This document shows positions 36,166-45,117 of a DNA stretch of 64,000 bases, piece by piece. The position numbers and the translations under genes are program-made. The notes under the pieces were generated by a model, which ran no database searches, had not been told where the DNA came from, and saw only the letters and a list, made by a program, of their open reading frames with translations. This stretch comes from Alteromonas indica (GTDB taxonomy: Bacteria; Pseudomonadota; Gammaproteobacteria; Enterobacterales; Alteromonadaceae), in contig PYVY01000006.1 of assembly GCA_003056425.1 (NCBI GenBank), forward strand, positions 62,001-126,000. The letters are read 5' to 3'. Positions within the stretch are counted from its first letter, which is position 1, and the number at the start of each line of letters is the position of its first letter.

Positions 36166-36534
36166 ATGAGTACAGGTATTAAAGCGGTAGATAACCTTAT
36201 TGTGCGCTATGGCATTCAGCCACAGCCCTCTATTTCGGATTTTCAGCGGGTCACCATACTAAATCTAAATAGCCAAAACGCCTACGGTGCAGGTCTTGGG
36301 CTACCTTATTGTATGCAGCAAGCACTACAACGGGTGCCAACCGCATGCCAGGTGTTTTTACACCAATTTTATTTACCGTATCGCGCGCAGCGACTGGCAA
36401 GTTATTTGGTTACCGATGAAGGCCAGCTACTTGAACAAGTTTGGTATGTAAAAGACCACAAGTACCAAAATGCGGCCAGAATAATAGGTCGGCGGGTGAT
36501 GAGTAGCTATCTGCAGCGTGCTAACGCCGCGTAA
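36166..36534 (+). CDS. Orphan 122-residue protein under a LexA box
   Basis: A 122-residue soluble, basic protein I do not recognise. A strong ribosome-binding site (GGGG then TAAG, 5-8 nt before ATG) and a SOS-type promoter support it as a real gene. No signal peptide or membrane helix. The first half has SISDFQRVTILNLNSQNAY and GAGLGLPYCMQQALQ; the second half has HQFYLPYRAQRLASYLV and a basic helical end (ARIIGRRVMSSYLQRA). One cysteine pair (CMQQ, TACQ). SulA-like division inhibition or a DNA-damage role are possible from the control site only; the sequence shows no SulA hallmark I can name. Free-standing, nothing downstream for 600 bp. Confidence 0.75.
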   Translation: MSTGIKAVDNLIVRYGIQPQPSISDFQRVTILNLNSQNAYGAGLGLPYCMQQALQRVPTACQVFLHQFYLPYRAQRLASYLVTDEGQLLEQVWYVKDHKYQNAARIIGRRVMSSYLQRANAA

Positions 36535-37139
36535 CAGTTGCGATAACCCTAGTACTTTTAAAAAGATGCTTCACCATTTGTACAATAGGCTATGGGGCGT
36601 TCTTTTGTACCTGCATTAATCGTGAGAAAATTAAGCCACCGGTTTAGTGGGCAAAGCAGAACAAGGGTATAGGTAAAAGCCTTTGGCATAAAAAGCATTT
36701 ATTCAAAATAAGACCCGGGCCGAATAACCCCTAGGATGCTCGCGACTTAACTATTCCTAACCCAGGTTACCCCGGCGGTTAATTATTGCAGACGTGCAAA
36801 GCACCGCCATATGCCATAGTACATCAAGCATTAGCTACACGGGCTTAAAGGCAGTCATCGCGTGCAGTGGTAGCAAACAAGGGGGGCATTGATATTATGG
36901 TTGCTTATCTAACCTCGGTTGGTTTTTTACGATAATCGAAGAGGGCAAATGCTTTTTGGGGTGGCTTTGAGTATAAAAAATCCCACTACCTGAAGGGAGT
37001 GGGATTACCGGGACGCCGTACTAGCGATTTACCGTGGAGTATCTGAGGTAAACCGCAAGTAGGGTGCGCCTGGCTTGTAGTTGCACATTTACCGCAGAGC
37101 CTGAACCAAATAATTTAAACCCTACAGTACGTTACGTAA
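36535..37139. other. Gene-free stretch with the TonB-receptor terminator
   Basis: About 605 bp between converging genes. Apart from the terminator near 36975 I see no coding frame, tRNA or repeat. Stops occur often in all six frames. Confidence 0.5.
36975..37006 (-). terminator. Terminator of the TonB-dependent receptor gene
   Basis: Arms AATCCCACT (36979-36987) and AGTGGGATT (36998-37006), loop of 10 nt. On the minus strand the hairpin is followed by TTTTTT (complement of 36975-36980), the classical form, about 130 bp after the receptor stop codon. Confidence 0.8.
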
Positions 37140-39428
37140 TTAATAAAAAGACACTTTAAGTTCAGCTCCCCAAATACGAGGTTCGTTCACTATGCCGGTC
37201 AGGTTATTGAAATCGATAGCACCTTTGACGTTGTCTTCATCGGTGATATTACGACCAAACAGCGCCACCGTATAACCGTGGGTAAAGTTTTCGTAACCTA
37301 TGCGCAAGCCACCTTCAACATTGTCATCGGTGGTAAATTCAACCGCATCGTATAGGAACAGATTGGTTTCACCCTGGAACGCCCAGTCGGTGAATGCAAA
37401 AATTTCACCGTCGCTACCCATGGGTATAGCGTAACGGGCGGTAAAATTAAAGATGGATTCCGGAGCCTGAGGAAACGGGTTTCCATCAATATAAGCGGCG
37501 TAGCCATCAGGACGCGGATTGTTAACTGTACAGTTGCCTGCAAACGCAAAGTCGGGGTTAGCGCCACACGGTTGAACGGTTAACTCATCGTCTTTTATCT
37601 CAGTATGGTTATAGCTGTAACCCGCAGTAAGGGTAAGTGCTTCGGTGGCAAGCCACTGGGCGTCTACCTCAAAACCATACGCTTCACCCTGATCGGCATT
37701 CACCAGCGCAGTGAAGTTATTCCCGCCACCAATGGCAGATAGCTGCATGTCGTCTACCGTATAGTAAAATGCGGCTGCATTCAGGCGTAGTGTTTTATCT
37801 AACAGGTCAGATTTAACCCCCACTTCAAAGGAATTGATGGTTTCGGCTTCAGCAACAGAAGGCGAGCCTTCAAAGGCAACATCCCGGCCCTGGATGGTTT
37901 GCGCCCGAAAGCCATTGGCATAGCGAGCAAATGCTGAGATATCTTCAGTCAGGCGATAGTTAGCGCTTAACTCAAAGCTTACCTGTCCATCGTCCACATC
38001 TACCGGGGCATAGTCGGTGATCGTGGCATCGCCGGTAACCAGTGCAAAGCCATCTACATTCTGGTCGCCTACGCGTAAAGATTTATCGTCATAGGTGTAA
38101 CGAATACCACCCGTCACGTTAAGCTTTTTATTAACCTGGTAAGAGGTTTGGCCAAAGACTGCCCACGTTGTGTTTTCGTGAAACACAGTGGTGGCACCAT
38201 AATAACCGTCGAAACTGGTTACATTGAACGAAGAATCAAAAAAGAATGCTCCGGCCTGCCAACTAAGGGGATCCGTGGTGTTGCTGGCAAATCGGATTTC
38301 CTGGGTAAACTGTTCAAGATCGTCCATCTGATCTTTGGTTACCGCTGAAAAACCGATAAAACCCGGGCCTGAATCTAATCGGTTGCCAGACTCGTCTGCG
38401 ACAAACCAACCGCCATCAACATCACCTAAACTAAAGCCTTCAGCGGTTTCTATCGCAGAGATAGAGGTGAGCTCAACCGCATCAAAGGCGTACGTCAGTT
38501 TTAGCGATGAGCCAAAACCATCGTATTCTTGGGGGTTATTGTCCGGGCCGTTTCCTTCCAAATCACCATCATAATAAACCGTTTCACGGTCATAATTCTG
38601 GTTTAGATCGTTGCTGCCTTTATCGAACACATTAGCCCGAAAGATAGATGCCGTACCTTCCAATTCCCGCCCATGCACATTAAGCAAGGCTGAAAAGCGA
38701 TCGTTTGGTTGATACAGCAACTGGGCACGCCAGGCTTTTTCATCAAACCCGCCGATAGCATCATCTTCGCCCGTGTAGGCGTTATCGATGTAGTCATCGC
38801 GCGTCTGCGATAATACCGAAATCCGGCCGGATAAATCATCGGTCAGACCGCCACCTACAGCGCCTTCAAAGTTAATCGTGTTGTAGCTGCCATAAACTGC
38901 TTTACCGTAACCTTCAAAGTCCTGGCCCGGTTTAACCGTATCAAACTTTACAATACCCGCTGTGGTATTACGGCCAAATAGTGTGCCTTGAGGCCCACGT
39001 AGTACTTCAACCCGCTGGATATCGAACAACGGGAAGCTTTTCAGTACGACGTTTTCCATCACCACGTCGTCCATTACAATCGATACCGGTTGTGATGCCG
39101 CCAAATCGAAGTCGGTATTACCCAGCCCGCGAATATAAAAACGTGGCGCAACGCGGCCGTTAGATGATTCAGCGTAAAGCCCAGGTACGCGTACAGCCAG
39201 GGCCAGAATATCTTCGCCGCCGGCGAACAGGCTATCAAGCTTTTCGCCGCTTAACGTAGCAATGGAAAGCGGTACTTCCTGAATCGACTGGGTACGTTTT
39301 TGTGCGGTAACGGTAATTTGCTCAAGGCCCGGTTCTTTTGATTTTTTTTGTGTTTCCTGAGCCATCAGGGGCGCGCTTAGCGCAGTACTGATAGCCAGCG
39401 TAAGCAAGGCGATGCGATGTGTTTTCAT
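37140..39428 (-). CDS. TonB-dependent outer-membrane receptor
   Basis: A 762-residue receptor. Signal peptide ~1-23 (ends APLMAQE), then the TonB-box/plug start EQITVTAQKRTQSIQEVPLS, the plug domain to ~170 (RVEVLRGPQGTLFGRNTTAG), and a 22-strand barrel ending in an aromatic residue (KVSFY). This plug type (VTAQKR...VPLSI) is common in receptors for carbohydrates, aromatic or lipid-like nutrients rather than siderophores, but the ligand is not shown. A GlxA-type regulator lies 117 bp upstream on the same strand, and a classical terminator lies downstream. Confidence 0.94.
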   Translation of the reverse strand: MKTHRIALLTLAISTALSAPLMAQETQKKSKEPGLEQITVTAQKRTQSIQEVPLSIATLSGEKLDSLFAGGEDILALAVRVPGLYAESSNGRVAPRFYIRGLGNTDFDLAASQPVSIVMDDVVMENVVLKSFPLFDIQRVEVLRGPQGTLFGRNTTAGIVKFDTVKPGQDFEGYGKAVYGSYNTINFEGAVGGGLTDDLSGRISVLSQTRDDYIDNAYTGEDDAIGGFDEKAWRAQLLYQPNDRFSALLNVHGRELEGTASIFRANVFDKGSNDLNQNYDRETVYYDGDLEGNGPDNNPQEYDGFGSSLKLTYAFDAVELTSISAIETAEGFSLGDVDGGWFVADESGNRLDSGPGFIGFSAVTKDQMDDLEQFTQEIRFASNTTDPLSWQAGAFFFDSSFNVTSFDGYYGATTVFHENTTWAVFGQTSYQVNKKLNVTGGIRYTYDDKSLRVGDQNVDGFALVTGDATITDYAPVDVDDGQVSFELSANYRLTEDISAFARYANGFRAQTIQGRDVAFEGSPSVAEAETINSFEVGVKSDLLDKTLRLNAAAFYYTVDDMQLSAIGGGNNFTALVNADQGEAYGFEVDAQWLATEALTLTAGYSYNHTEIKDDELTVQPCGANPDFAFAGNCTVNNPRPDGYAAYIDGNPFPQAPESIFNFTARYAIPMGSDGEIFAFTDWAFQGETNLFLYDAVEFTTDDNVEGGLRIGYENFTHGYTVALFGRNITDEDNVKGAIDFNNLTGIVNEPRIWGAELKVSFY

Positions 39429-39545
39429 GTGTCCACCAAGTGTGAAGGTAAAGGTTTTTAGTCATTATGTATGAGCAGTCTACTGAGGCGCTGCTTGCGG
39501 TTGCTCAGTTTACTTCATTTACAATTTTTTTATATGACGGTTTTA

Positions 39546-40550
39546 TTACAGTAAGTCTCCCGGCGCGAATTTTGACCGATATTGGGACGGAGAGCAACCG
39601 GTTTGCCGCTTGAACAGGCGAGAGAAGGAGCTGGCATCTTCATAACCGATTTCGCTAAGAATGCGCTCAATGGTCCAGCGCTGGGTTTCAAGTAACTTAC
39701 GGGCATGATCAATCCGGATTTGCTGAGTATACTGCACCGGGGTTTGGCCGGTAGCAGCCTTAAACCGTCGGATCAGCGTACGGGTTGTAAGGTTGAACTG
39801 CGCCGCTAGCTGGGGCAGGGCAACTGGTTGACGCAAGTGATCAGCAAGGTAAGACTGCACGGTTTTAATCAGCTCATCCTGGTGATGCTGTTGACGACGA
39901 CTACCCGCGTATAAGGTCTGGTTAAAACGCGGCAAATCCAAGACGTGGGCTTTTGCTGTTTGCCGCGCCACCTGAGTACCGGCATAACGTTCAATAAGTA
40001 CCAATGCTAAGTCAAACCAGGCCATGCCGCCTCCCGCACAGAACAGATTTTCATCCATGGTATGCAATTTCTCGCTATGTAAATTAACCCTCGGATAAGC
40101 CTCGGCAAATGCGTTCGCAAATCCCCAGTGCGTCGTTGCCTGACGTCCATCCAGGATGCCAGCCTGGGCGAGTAAGAATACGCCGGTGCAGTTAGCGGCG
40201 ATATCCACTTGTTGCTGGTGATACTGGCGTAATATGGGATATAAACGTTGTTCACTGGTTAGTACCTCCTCAAGTTGGCTACCAATAGAGGGGATCAATA
40301 ACACATCGGGACGGATAGCAGGGTCCAGAGGGCCATCAGTTTTAAGCGTCAGGCCATTGGCGCAGCGAATGTCAGTGCCGCGTGCAGATACTAACTCTAC
40401 CGAGAACACCGGGCGACGAGGTTCGCCATGTATCGCCTGCCAGGTCACCCCAGCCTGGGCAAACAAATCTACCACTCCGGTAATGGCACTGGAGAGCGCA
40501 TTATCAAAACCGTATACCATCACTTTGGCAGGTCGCTTATCCGGCATCAT
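39546..40550 (-). CDS. GlxA-family AraC-type transcription regulator
   Basis: A 334-residue regulator: an N-terminal DJ-1/PfpI-like amidase domain (~8-190; the nucleophile-elbow region reads AANCTGVFLLAQAG with Cys) and a C-terminal AraC/XylS pair of helix-turn-helix units (~225-325; LAAQFNLTTRTLIRRFKAAT and ILSEIGYEDASSFSRLFKRQ). It probably senses a small metabolite and activates transcription. It lies upstream of the TonB receptor and divergent from a CurA-like reductase, so one or both are likely targets. ATG 40550 has GGA 9 nt upstream; ATG 40547 is also possible. Confidence 0.93.
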   Translation of the reverse strand: MMPDKRPAKVMVYGFDNALSSAITGVVDLFAQAGVTWQAIHGEPRRPVFSVELVSARGTDIRCANGLTLKTDGPLDPAIRPDVLLIPSIGSQLEEVLTSEQRLYPILRQYHQQQVDIAANCTGVFLLAQAGILDGRQATTHWGFANAFAEAYPRVNLHSEKLHTMDENLFCAGGGMAWFDLALVLIERYAGTQVARQTAKAHVLDLPRFNQTLYAGSRRQQHHQDELIKTVQSYLADHLRQPVALPQLAAQFNLTTRTLIRRFKAATGQTPVQYTQQIRIDHARKLLETQRWTIERILSEIGYEDASSFSRLFKRQTGCSPSQYRSKFAPGDLL

Positions 40551-40707
40551 TAGTTAATTCCATAAAGATGTATAACGAACATAAATGTATGTCCTAATTA
40601 ACCATAATTGTGTCATTTTTGACAGTAATTAGAAGGTCCGACCTGTGTCACAATCAATTAACATTTCAGCTTACTGGTATAATCCAGGGTAATGATACGG
40701 AGAGATG

Positions 40708-41712
40708 ATGAAAAATAAGCAATGGTTATTGGCCGCCCGCCCGCAAGGTGAACCCACCCGTGATAACTGGCAATATACTGAAACTGAATTGGCCGAACCC
40801 GGCGCTGGAGAAGTACAGGTTAAGGTTGAATATATCTCTTTAGACCCTGCTATGCGCGGCTGGATGAACGATAGTAAATCCTATATTGAGCCGGTGCAGA
40901 TAGGTGAGGTCATGCGTGCAGGTGCTGTAGGTGAAGTCATTAAATCCAATGATGATAACTTTTCTGCGGGCGACAAAGTATACGGTAACTTTGGCGTACA
41001 GAGTTATGCTGTATGTTCTACTAAGGGCATCCATAAAGTAGACCCATCGCTGGCACCACTTGAACGGTATCTGGGTGTATTAGGCATGCCCGGTATGACC
41101 GCCTATTTTGGCTTGCTAAAAACCGGTTTGCCGAAAGCAGGTGAAACCGTAGTGGTATCCGGGGCTGCCGGAGCGGTAGGCAGTGTCGTAGGTCAGGTAG
41201 CTAAAATTAAAGGCTGTCGGGTAGTCGGTATCGCCGGCGGCCAGGAAAAGTGTAAATATCTCACCGAACAGCTGGGTTTTGATGCGGTGATTGACTATAA
41301 AAACGAAGACGTTAAGAAAGCTTTACGCAGCGCTTGCCCGCAGGGCGTAGATGTATACTTTGATAACGTGGGTGGCGAGATTCTCGATGCAGTACTTACG
41401 GCTATTAATTTACATGCACGTATCGTTATTTGTGGGGCAATTAGCCAATACAACAATACTACCGCGGTAAAGGGGCCTTCAAACTATCTGTCATTATTGG
41501 TAAATCGGGCCCGTATGGAGGGGATAGTGGTCTTTGATAATGCCCGGCATTACGGCGAAGCCGCACAGGAAATGGCCGGCTGGATAGCCCAGGGTAAACT
41601 CAAAGCTAAAGAACATGTGGTAGCGGGCTTAGAAACATTCCCTGATACGTTGATGATGCTGTTTAAAGGGGAAAACTTCGGCAAACTGGTCATGCAAGTA
41701 GAGCATGGATAA
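40708..41712 (+). CDS. CurA-like NADP-dependent oxidoreductase
   Basis: A 334-residue zinc-free medium-chain reductase of the leukotriene-B4-dehydrogenase/CurA group, which reduces activated C=C bonds of enones with NADPH. PQGEPTRDNWQYTE and SLDPAMRGWMND open the family; the nucleotide fold shows VVVSGAAGAVGSVVGQVAKI and GGQEKCKYL; DVYFDNVGGEILDA follows. ATG 40708 is preferred (GGAG 5 nt before); ATG 40705 is too close. The SDR gene follows after 11 bp, giving an operon. The neighbouring GlxA regulator is divergent. Confidence 0.92.
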   Translation: MKNKQWLLAARPQGEPTRDNWQYTETELAEPGAGEVQVKVEYISLDPAMRGWMNDSKSYIEPVQIGEVMRAGAVGEVIKSNDDNFSAGDKVYGNFGVQSYAVCSTKGIHKVDPSLAPLERYLGVLGMPGMTAYFGLLKTGLPKAGETVVVSGAAGAVGSVVGQVAKIKGCRVVGIAGGQEKCKYLTEQLGFDAVIDYKNEDVKKALRSACPQGVDVYFDNVGGEILDAVLTAINLHARIVICGAISQYNNTTAVKGPSNYLSLLVNRARMEGIVVFDNARHYGEAAQEMAGWIAQGKLKAKEHVVAGLETFPDTLMMLFKGENFGKLVMQVEHG

Positions 41713-41723
41713 GGAATGTGTAG

Positions 41724-42485
41724 ATGAAGGATTTGTTTAACCTGACCGGCAAGGTGGCCCTGGTGACTGGCGCAAGCCGGGGCATCGGGGAATCGATAGC
41801 ACATTTGTTAGCGCAGTATGGGGCCCACGTAATTGTTTCCAGCCGAAAACTTGAAGCCTGCGAAGCCGTCGCTCAGGCTATCCGGGAAAATGGTGGCAAG
41901 GCCAGTGCACTGGCCTGTCATGTTGGCGACATGCAGCAAATTGATGCCCTGTTTGACAATATTCAGGCTGCCCATGGCCAGTTGGATATTCTGATAAACA
42001 ATGCGGCTGCCAATCCTTATTTTGGCCATATTCTTGATACTGACCTGGCTGCGTTTCAAAAAACTGTAGATGTGAATATCCGAGGGTATTTCTTTATGTC
42101 GGTGGCGGCAGGCAAAATGATGCGCGAACAAGGCCAGGGGGTAATCTTAAATACAGCCTCAGTTAATGGTGTTGTAGCTGGCGACATGCAGGGTATTTAC
42201 TCTATTACTAAAGCGGCCGTAATTAGCATGACCAAATCATTTGCCAAAGAGTGTGGCAAATTCAATATTCGGGTTAATGCCCTGTTGCCAGGGTTGACTG
42301 ACACCAAGTTTGCCTCAGCATTAACCAGTAACGACAAAATATTAAAAAGTGCGCTGAGCCAGATCCCGCTGGGCAGGGTGGCGCAGCCTGATGAAATGGC
42401 CGGCACCGTGCTGTATTTAGTGTCTGATGCTTCAAGTTATACTACCGGCAGCACCATTATTGTAGATGGCGGCATGCTGGCGTAG
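41724..42485 (+). CDS. Short-chain dehydrogenase/reductase
   Basis: A 253-residue classical SDR. Cofactor motif TGASRGIGES near 14-23, NNAAA (residues ~91-95), catalytic Ser in NTASVNGVVAG, and Tyr-x-x-x-Lys in YSITKAA near 160. SSRKLEACEAV after the second strand suggests NADP preference. It shares an operon with the CurA-like reductase, so they may act on the same carbonyl compound. Ends at the terminator at 42505. Confidence 0.93.
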   Translation: MKDLFNLTGKVALVTGASRGIGESIAHLLAQYGAHVIVSSRKLEACEAVAQAIRENGGKASALACHVGDMQQIDALFDNIQAAHGQLDILINNAAANPYFGHILDTDLAAFQKTVDVNIRGYFFMSVAAGKMMREQGQGVILNTASVNGVVAGDMQGIYSITKAAVISMTKSFAKECGKFNIRVNALLPGLTDTKFASALTSNDKILKSALSQIPLGRVAQPDEMAGTVLYLVSDASSYTTGSTIIVDGGMLA

Positions 42486-42504
42486 CAAAAGTAACGTGTA
42501 AACT

Positions 42505-42527
42505 GGCGCCTCAATGGCGCCTTTTTT
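42505..42527 (+). terminator. Terminator after the SDR gene
   Basis: GGCGCC-TCAAT-GGCGCC followed by TTTTTT (42522-42527). Classical intrinsic terminator, 20 bp after the stop codon. Confidence 0.85.
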
Positions 42528-42777
42528 ATGCGCTGAGCGAGGAGCGTGCCCGACTTGTTCAGTTGGGTCTATTGTGGCGCTGCTGTTTAATCCACCCTGT
42601 GTCAATGATAACCGCATTGATTTTCCCCTGGCTATCGAAGCATGGCCTAATTTCCCGGCAATCGGGATAAAAAGAGGCACAACGGTGAATCTGGGTCTAT
42701 AACTACTGCTATGGTGTCATTAATGGCGCATTGTGCAATAACCGAACGCGTGGGCAGCGTTAATCAGGGAGAATGAT

Positions 42778-43758
42778 ATGTTACGGTTATTAATTATAGA
42801 AGCAGACGATACGCAATCTGAGATTTACCAGATGGCGCTGGATGAGTATTTTACTATTGAACGGGTGGCCGATTTTAGCGCTGCCAGCGAGCTTATCCCC
42901 CATAGCGATATTGTTATCAGCGACTGGGAGATCGGTGCCCAAAACGTGGCTTGCTTAGCTACGCATTTTACTAAACAGCAACCAGATGATTTACCTGTAT
43001 TGATAGTTGTTACCACCGACAACCGCGAATCGAGCATGATACAGGCTTATAATAATGGAGCCTCTTTTTATATTACCCGGCCCTACAAAGTTATTCAGTT
43101 TACCGAATCGGTGCTAGCGGTAAAAAACCAGATTGAAACCGTAGCCCAAATTCGTCGGGACCGTGAACAAACCGCGTTATCAACAAAAACGGCTATCGGC
43201 CAGTGTACGTTATACGGCATGGGAATGGATTTAGCGTCGGCGCTGGTGCTAAGCCAGGATATGCCGGCTATGGCTAAAAAAATGCTAAGCACATTACGTT
43301 TAAATGGTATTCATGCCGCTGTTGAACTGCGCGATACGCAAAATCGCATTTTGCTAGACAGTGATGAAAAGGAATGTGATGAAACACTCGCCGAAACCTT
43401 TTCGGTGTTAAAACACCAAGGTACATGTTACCGGTTTGGACGTCGTTGCATGCTAACGGAAGGGGATATGTCATTATTGCTCAAACATGTGGTACATAGT
43501 GAAGATGATCTATACGAAACGACCATTGATGTATGCCGAAAACTGTTAGTGATAGCCCATGCGCATTACTGCCAGTGGCGCCACCGTGAAGCATTGCAAG
43601 ATACCCAGGCACAAATAATTAATCTGATAACCGCCAATGAAACCGAGACCCGGGCGCGGGGTTTGGAGGATTTAACAGGGATGTTAGACACCACGAGCGC
43701 CCCCGACGAGAACCACGAAATACGTGGCGCACGGTTACTTGATTTAGAGCGGTTTTAA
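42778..43758 (+). CDS. Atypical response regulator with uncharacterised C-terminal region
   Basis: A 326-residue protein. Residues 1-120 are a receiver domain: acidic pair Asp10/Asp11, phosphoacceptor Asp49 in VISDWEIG, Thr79/Thr80 and then Arg101-Pro102 in FYITRPYK. The usual Lys before Pro is Arg, which is known to weaken the phospho-switch. Residues ~150-260 form an unknown domain (KKMLSTLRLNGIHAAVEL) related in appearance to sensory or GAF-like folds; the end is a helix with many charged residues. No DNA-binding, GGDEF or EAL output is visible. CAGGGAG precedes ATG. No histidine kinase lies nearby. Confidence 0.75.
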   Translation: MLRLLIIEADDTQSEIYQMALDEYFTIERVADFSAASELIPHSDIVISDWEIGAQNVACLATHFTKQQPDDLPVLIVVTTDNRESSMIQAYNNGASFYITRPYKVIQFTESVLAVKNQIETVAQIRRDREQTALSTKTAIGQCTLYGMGMDLASALVLSQDMPAMAKKMLSTLRLNGIHAAVELRDTQNRILLDSDEKECDETLAETFSVLKHQGTCYRFGRRCMLTEGDMSLLLKHVVHSEDDLYETTIDVCRKLLVIAHAHYCQWRHREALQDTQAQIINLITANETETRARGLEDLTGMLDTTSAPDENHEIRGARLLDLERF

Positions 43759-43761
43759 AAC

Positions 43762-43796
43762 CTCCGGGGCCTGCCGCTTAACGACAACCCCCGGAG
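43762..43796. terminator. Hairpin between converging regulator and aminotransferase genes
   Basis: Arms CTCCGGGG (43762-43769) and CCCCGGAG (43789-43796) with a 19-nt loop. No T-run. It can end both converging transcripts or protect their 3' ends. Confidence 0.4.
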
Positions 43797-43808
43797 CAAA
43801 TACGGTCT

Positions 43809-44999
43809 TTACAGTACCGATACCAGCGCTTTGGCCAGCGTATCCACATTATTTTTGTTGATACCTGCTATGTTGACCCGGCTTGAATCAACAAAGTAAA
43901 CACTGTGCTGGGCACGCACCTGGCGTACTTGTTCAGGCGTGATACACAAAAATGAGAACATACCTTTTTGCGTATTCAAAAAGCTAAAGTCTTTTTGAGC
44001 GCCATTTTCTTCCAGTTTTTCAACCAGCATGGTGCGCAAGCTATGCATACGGTTACGCATACTGTTAACTTCGCTCACCCACTCCTGCTTTAATGCCGTA
44101 TCGGACAAAATAATATCTACCAGCGCACCACCGTAGCTTGGCGGCATAGAATAAATACCCCGGGCCACCGATTGTATTTGTCCCTGGGCAATTTTCTTCA
44201 CTTTGCTGCTATCGGTGATGATCGCAGCCAGGCCTACCCGTTCGCGGTACAAGCCAAAATTTTTGCTACATGATGCTGCAATAATGACTTCTGGAAGATT
44301 TTCGGCCAGCAGGCGAACACCATATGCGTCTTCTTCCAAGCCATCGCCAAAGCCAAGATATGCGACATCCAGGAAAGGTAAAAAGCCTTTTTCCTGAGCC
44401 AAGGTCAACACCGCGTCCCACTGTGCGTTGGTTAAGTCAGCACCGGTAGGGTTGTGGCAACAACCGTGCAGTAATACCACATCGCCTTTACCGGCTTCAC
44501 TTAACTTCTCCATCATGGCATCAAAATTAATCCCTGCCATGGCTTTATCAAAATAGGGATAGGTTTCCAGTTTCAGACCGGCTGAGCCAATCAGAGGAAT
44601 ATGGTTGGCCCACGTTGGGTCGCTAACAAATACCCGAGCACCTTTATTACAGCGAACCAACAACTCAGATAATATCCGCAGCGCGCCACAACCGCCTGGT
44701 GCTTGTACCGCGGCTACCCGGTCAGCCATCATTACCGGGCTTTGTTCACCCAATAGTAAGGCGAGCATATTATTGATATAGCCTTGGTTACCCTGTGGTG
44801 TGATGTAGGTTTTGCTGGTTTCACGCTCAAGCAGGATGTGTTGGGCCTGTGCGACAGACGATAAAATCGGTGTATTGCCTTTTTCGTCTTTATATACACC
44901 TACGCCAAGGTCAATTTTGGCATTATTTTTATCTTCCGAGAAAGCGGCAGACAAACCGAGAATCGGATCAGGATCTAAATGGGGTAATACTTCAAACAC
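43809..44999 (-). CDS. Aromatic/aspartate aminotransferase
   Basis: A 396-residue class I PLP aminotransferase of the TyrB/AspC group (transamination of aspartate, tyrosine, phenylalanine with 2-oxoglutarate). FEVLPHLDPDPILGLSAAF is the typical start; CHNPTGADLT, DVAYLGFGDGLEEDAYG, the PLP lysine in SCSKNFGLYRERVGL, and RVNIAGIN near the end follow. The start is GTG 44999 with GAGG 7 nt upstream. TyrB and AspC cannot be told apart from this alone. No TyrR-type box seen upstream. Confidence 0.9.
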   Translation of the reverse strand: MFEVLPHLDPDPILGLSAAFSEDKNNAKIDLGVGVYKDEKGNTPILSSVAQAQHILLERETSKTYITPQGNQGYINNMLALLLGEQSPVMMADRVAAVQAPGGCGALRILSELLVRCNKGARVFVSDPTWANHIPLIGSAGLKLETYPYFDKAMAGINFDAMMEKLSEAGKGDVVLLHGCCHNPTGADLTNAQWDAVLTLAQEKGFLPFLDVAYLGFGDGLEEDAYGVRLLAENLPEVIIAASCSKNFGLYRERVGLAAIITDSSKVKKIAQGQIQSVARGIYSMPPSYGGALVDIILSDTALKQEWVSEVNSMRNRMHSLRTMLVEKLEENGAQKDFSFLNTQKGMFSFLCITPEQVRQVRAQHSVYFVDSSRVNIAGINKNNVDTLAKALVSVL

Positions 45000-45117
45000 A
45001 GTGGTTCCTCACGTTGCGTGAATAATAAGCGAGGCAGGCATTATGCCAGTCGTAGTAAAAAATACGAGTCCTAAAAGCAGAAATTATCAATAAGTATTGA
45101 ATGGTTATGCATAAATA

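Noticed and set aside
42514..42702. 62-codon frame after the SDR terminator
   Set aside because: It begins inside the terminator hairpin and has no ribosome-binding site or family.
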